A stretch of DNA of 64,000 nucleotides, taken from contig NZ_CP084758.1 in the NCBI RefSeq assembly GCF_020535565.1, forward strand, positions 585,501 to 649,500, read 5' to 3'. The stretch comes from Shinella sp. XGS7 (lineage in GTDB: Bacteria > Pseudomonadota > Gammaproteobacteria > Burkholderiales > Burkholderiaceae_C). The translations under genes were made by a program, and so were the position numbers. The notes below the pieces were generated by a model. The model was given only the letters and a program-made list of their open reading frames with translations. It was not told the DNA's origin and did not search any database. Below are positions 59,065 to 64,000 of the stretch, in pieces; within the stretch, counting starts at the first letter, position 1, and each line of letters begins with the position of its first letter.

Positions 59065-60005
59065 GGCTTGGCTCCCGAGTGCTTGCCGCCGCGGGCAGGG
59101 GCCGAGGCCGCAGCCGCGGCCGAGGCGGCATGAGCCTCCGCCCTCACCTTCTCCAGCTCCTGCACCGGGCCCAGCACCAGCACATGGCGCACATCGTCCA
59201 GCTGGGCCACGGGGCGCAGGCTGACGCGGGCGAAGCTGCTGTCGCCACGGCGCTCCACCACGGCGATGCGCGCCACCGGCAGGCCGGCGGGGTAGACCCC
59301 GTCCAGGCCCGAGGTGGTGAGCAGATCGCCCTCACGCAGATCGGCATTGGCGGCCATGAAGCGCAGCTCCATGCCGCCGCCGTCCAGGCCGCCGAAGGCC
59401 GCCCCACGCTGCTGGCTGCGGGTGTTGAGCACGGGGATGGCAGCGTCCTTGTCGGACAGCAGGGTCACCTCGGACGAGAACATATAGACCCGGGTCACCT
59501 GGCCCAGCACGCCGGCGTCATTGATCACCGGGGCGCCGGCCGCCACGCCCTGGCGGCTGCCGCGGTCGATCACCACGCGGCGCGAGTAGGGGTCGGCCGC
59601 CTCGTACAGCACCTCGGCCGCGATGGACGGCACCTGCAGGGCCGGACGCAGGTCCAGCAGGGCGCGCAGGCGCTGGTTCTCCTGCTGCAGCTGCTCGGCG
59701 CGCGAGAGGCGCTCGGCCTGCTGCACCAGCTGGCGGCGGGCCAAGTCTTCGGCGGCCATGGCGCGCTCGGTGCCGCGCAGATAGTCGCCGGCCCGCTCCC
59801 AGGCATCCACCGGCGCCAGCAGGGCGCGCTGCAGGGGTTGCAGGGCCAGGGCCAGCACGGCGCGGGCCGGATTGGCCAGCTTGAAGCGGGCGTCCGCCAC
59901 CATCAGGAAGATGGCCAGGGCCGCACAGAACAGCAGCTTGGTCAGGGCCGGCGTGCCCTGGCGGAAGAAGGGGGGCGGGTTGCGATCCAGGGTGCCCAGT
60001 GGCAT
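59061..60005 (-). CDS. mreC: Rod-shape-determining protein MreC
   Basis: 314 residues. One membrane anchor near residues 22-40 (LLFCAALAIFLMVADARF), a coiled coil (about 75-115, AERLSRAEQLQQENQRLRAL), then the beta-rich MreC domain (EVLYEAADPYSRRVVIDRGS, GAPVINDAGVLGQVTRV, LLTTSGLDGVYPAGLPVARI). The C-terminal Ala-rich tail is basic. It connects MreB to the periplasmic synthases. Confidence 0.94.
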   Translation of the reverse strand: MPLGTLDRNPPPFFRQGTPALTKLLFCAALAIFLMVADARFKLANPARAVLALALQPLQRALLAPVDAWERAGDYLRGTERAMAAEDLARRQLVQQAERLSRAEQLQQENQRLRALLDLRPALQVPSIAAEVLYEAADPYSRRVVIDRGSRQGVAAGAPVINDAGVLGQVTRVYMFSSEVTLLSDKDAAIPVLNTRSQQRGAAFGGLDGGGMELRFMAANADLREGDLLTTSGLDGVYPAGLPVARIAVVERRGDSSFARVSLRPVAQLDDVRHVLVLGPVQELEKVRAEAHAASAAAAASAPARGGKHSGAKP

Positions 60006-60083
60006 GGCGTGAAAAGGGTCAGACCGCGTTCAGACAAAGATCCAGACAATGAACAAGGGGCCCGCAGGCCCCCGTGCTGGTGC

Positions 60084-61205
<1,122 letters not shown>

Positions 61206-61207
61206 TC

Positions 61208-61234
61208 AAAAAAACGGCAGCCCCAAAGGGGCTG
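61208..61234 (-). terminator. Terminator-like hairpin in the leader of mreB
   Basis: On the minus strand, stem CAGCCCC / GGGGCTG with loop TTT is followed, after CCG, by seven Ts. It points towards mreB and ends about 80 bp before the mreB ATG, with a divergent gene (gatC) on the other side. It would act on a transcript begun within 61235-61413, as an attenuator or as the end of a small RNA. Confidence 0.6.
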
Positions 61235-61307
61235 GCAGCTGCCGCCGGACTTGTTCGTCGTCTCATGTGAACGAGGCTGCGCGGCCTGGGCAGGCCGTGC
61301 AGCCCCG

Positions 61308-61335
61308 TTGCCATGGACATAAGCGGAGATAATAC
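61308..61335 (+). promoter_or_regulatory. Candidate sigma-70 promoter of gatCAB
   Basis: TTGCCA and TAATAC are separated by 16 bp, about 80 bp before the gatC ATG. On the opposite strand the same spot offers TATTAT (61334-61329), a possible -10 for a leader towards mreB. Confidence 0.45.
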
Positions 61336-61413
61336 CCGATCACCCCTGCATTTCTGGGTAGCGCAAGCCCGTATCGGGCCTTTGTATTTGCCACTTTTCG
61401 ATACTGCCGACCC

Positions 61414-61712
61414 ATGGCCCTGACCCCCCAAGATGTGAGCCGCATCGCCAATCTGGCGCGGCTGGAGCTGGCTGAGTCCGAGCAGGCCGCCCTGCTCGGC
61501 CAGCTCAATGGCTTCTTTTCGATCGTCGAGCAGATGAGCGCGGTGGACACCAGCGGCGTCGAGCCGCTGTACACCCCGCTGTCCGCGGTGCAGGATGTGC
61601 ATCTGCGCCTGCGCGAGGATCGGGTCACCGAGGCCGATCAGCGCGCGCTCAACCAGCGCAGCGCCCCCGCCGTCGAGGACGGCCTGTTCTTGGTGCCCAA
61701 GGTGATCGAGTG

Positions 61713-61713
<1 letters not shown>
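61414..61713 (+). CDS. gatC: Asp/Glu-tRNA amidotransferase subunit C
   Basis: 99 residues. GatC wraps around and stabilises Gat[21 protein letters not shown] and [16 protein letters not shown] are family signatures. It is the first gene of gatCAB; its stop overlaps gatA (TGATG). Confidence 0.95.
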
Positions 61714-63209
<1,496 letters not shown>

Positions 63210-63210
63210 T

Positions 63211-64000
63211 ATGACGAGCAGCCCCAGCAAACTCATCCGTGGCTACGAGGTGGTGATCGGCCTCGAGAACCACGTCCAGCTCTCCACCCAGAGCAAGATC
63301 TTCAGCGGCAGCTCCACCGCCTTCGGCGCCGCGCCCAACACCCAGGCCAGCCCCGTGGACCTGGCCCTGCCCGGCACCCTGCCCGTGCTCAACCGCGCCG
63401 CGGTGGAGCGCGCCATCCGCTTCGGCCTGGCCGTGGGCGCCAAGGTGGCGCCGCTGTCCATCTTCGCGCGCAAGAACTACTTCTACCCCGACCTGCCCAA
63501 GGGCTACCAGATCAGCCAGTTCGAGATCCCGGTGGTGCAGGGCGGCACGGTGGAGTTCTTCCTGGGCGAGGAAAAGAAGACCGTGCGCCTGACCCGCGCG
63601 CATCTGGAAGAAGACGCGGGCAAGAGCCTGCACGAGGACTACCACGGCCAGTCGGGCATCGACCTGAACCGTGCCGGCACGCCCCTGCTGGAAATCGTCT
63701 CCGAGCCCGATATCCGCTCGGGCGCCGAGGCCGCCGAATACGCCAAGACCCTGCACGCCCTGGTGATGTGGCTGGGCATCTGCGACGGCAATATGCAGGA
63801 AGGCAGCTTCCGCTGCGACGTCAACGTCTCGGTGCGCAAGCCCGGCCAGCCCTTCGGCACCCGCCGCGAGATCAAGAACCTCAACAGCTTCCGCTACCTG
63901 GTGGACGCGGTGAACTACGAGGTGAACTGGCAGATCGACCAGATCGAGGACGGTCTGGCCATCCAGCAGGCCACGGTGCTCTACAACCCCGACACCGGCG
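63211..64000 (+). CDS. gatB: Asp/Glu-tRNA amidotransferase subunit B (3' end outside window)
   Basis: At least 263 residues; the frame is open at the window end. Signatures: [85 protein letters not shown] and [11 protein letters not shown]. GatB binds the tRNA and activates the misacylated end. The start is 1 bp after the gatA stop. Confidence 0.96.
   Translation, partial: MTSSPSKLIRGYEVVIGLENHVQLSTQSKIFSGSSTAFGAAPNTQASPVDLALPGTLPVLNRAAVERAIRFGLAVGAKVAPLSIFARKNYFYPDLPKGYQISQFEIPVVQGGTVEFFLGEEKKTVRLTRAHLEEDAGKSLHEDYHGQSGIDLNRAGTPLLEIVSEPDIRSGAEAAEYAKTLHALVMWLGICDGNMQEGSFRCDVNVSVRKPGQPFGTRREIKNLNSFRYLVDAVNYEVNWQIDQIEDGLAIQQATVLYNPDTG

Overview
The window comes from a high-GC Betaproteobacterium of the order Burkholderiales, most like the Roseateles/Mitsuaria/Paucibacter group. 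The evidence is the strong GTG/CTG/AGC codon bias and the gene order recA-recX-DUF2889-sucC-sucD-terC, pilA-pglL, moaC, and mreBCD-mrdA-rodA divergent from gatCAB. No rRNA, tRNA, CRISPR array or intact insertion sequence was seen.

Layout. 1-5370: a CHASE/PAS histidine kinase cut by the window edge, divergent from a tandem-receiver response regulator. 5371-13970: an accessory island with looser codon bias and lower GC. It holds an MltR-like gene, a small coiled-coil gene resembling GmtX of gamma-mobile-trio islands, a decayed YgjP-type metallopeptidase end, a 1,837-residue GHKL-ATPase/DUF3883 protein, an XRE regulator and two orphan ORFs. 14035-25852: ssb, a LytS/LytTR pair with a DUF2807 protein, recQ, a TonB-dependent receptor, three tandem small secreted-protein genes and a hybrid kinase. 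26035-31611: uvrA, a PEP-CTERM protein, an isomerase, a receiver protein and a SWIB protein. 31808-38166: an iron-uptake block (tonB-exbB-exbD-siderophore receptor-PKHD hydroxylase-hydroxy-acid oxidase) behind a Fur box. 38334-47829: a BepA-like protease, moaC, type IV pilin with its O-oligosaccharyltransferase, and a PDE/FHA/PP2C/Ser-Thr-kinase cluster followed by terC. 48023-53037: sucCD, recX and recA with a LexA box. 53129-64000: a TctDE-like two-component pair, the rod-shape operon, and gatCAB.

Most notable. (1) The 6928-12441 gene and its island setting make a candidate, not obviously described, single-gene defence system. (2) uvrA, sucC and recA each contain internal in-frame blocks whose codon use and residues look rhizobial (alphaproteobacterial). 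This is either real recombination or a mixed-sample assembly chimera, and it must be settled before these genes are used. (3) Three tandem small genes (22191-23462) each carry an AlgR-like GTTCGTC box exactly 27 bp from a second conserved box; a LytS/LytTR (AlgZR-type) pair lies about 6 kb away. (4) pilA has a clear sigma-54 promoter with upstream TGTC repeats. All functional calls come from reading motifs by eye; no database search was possible.
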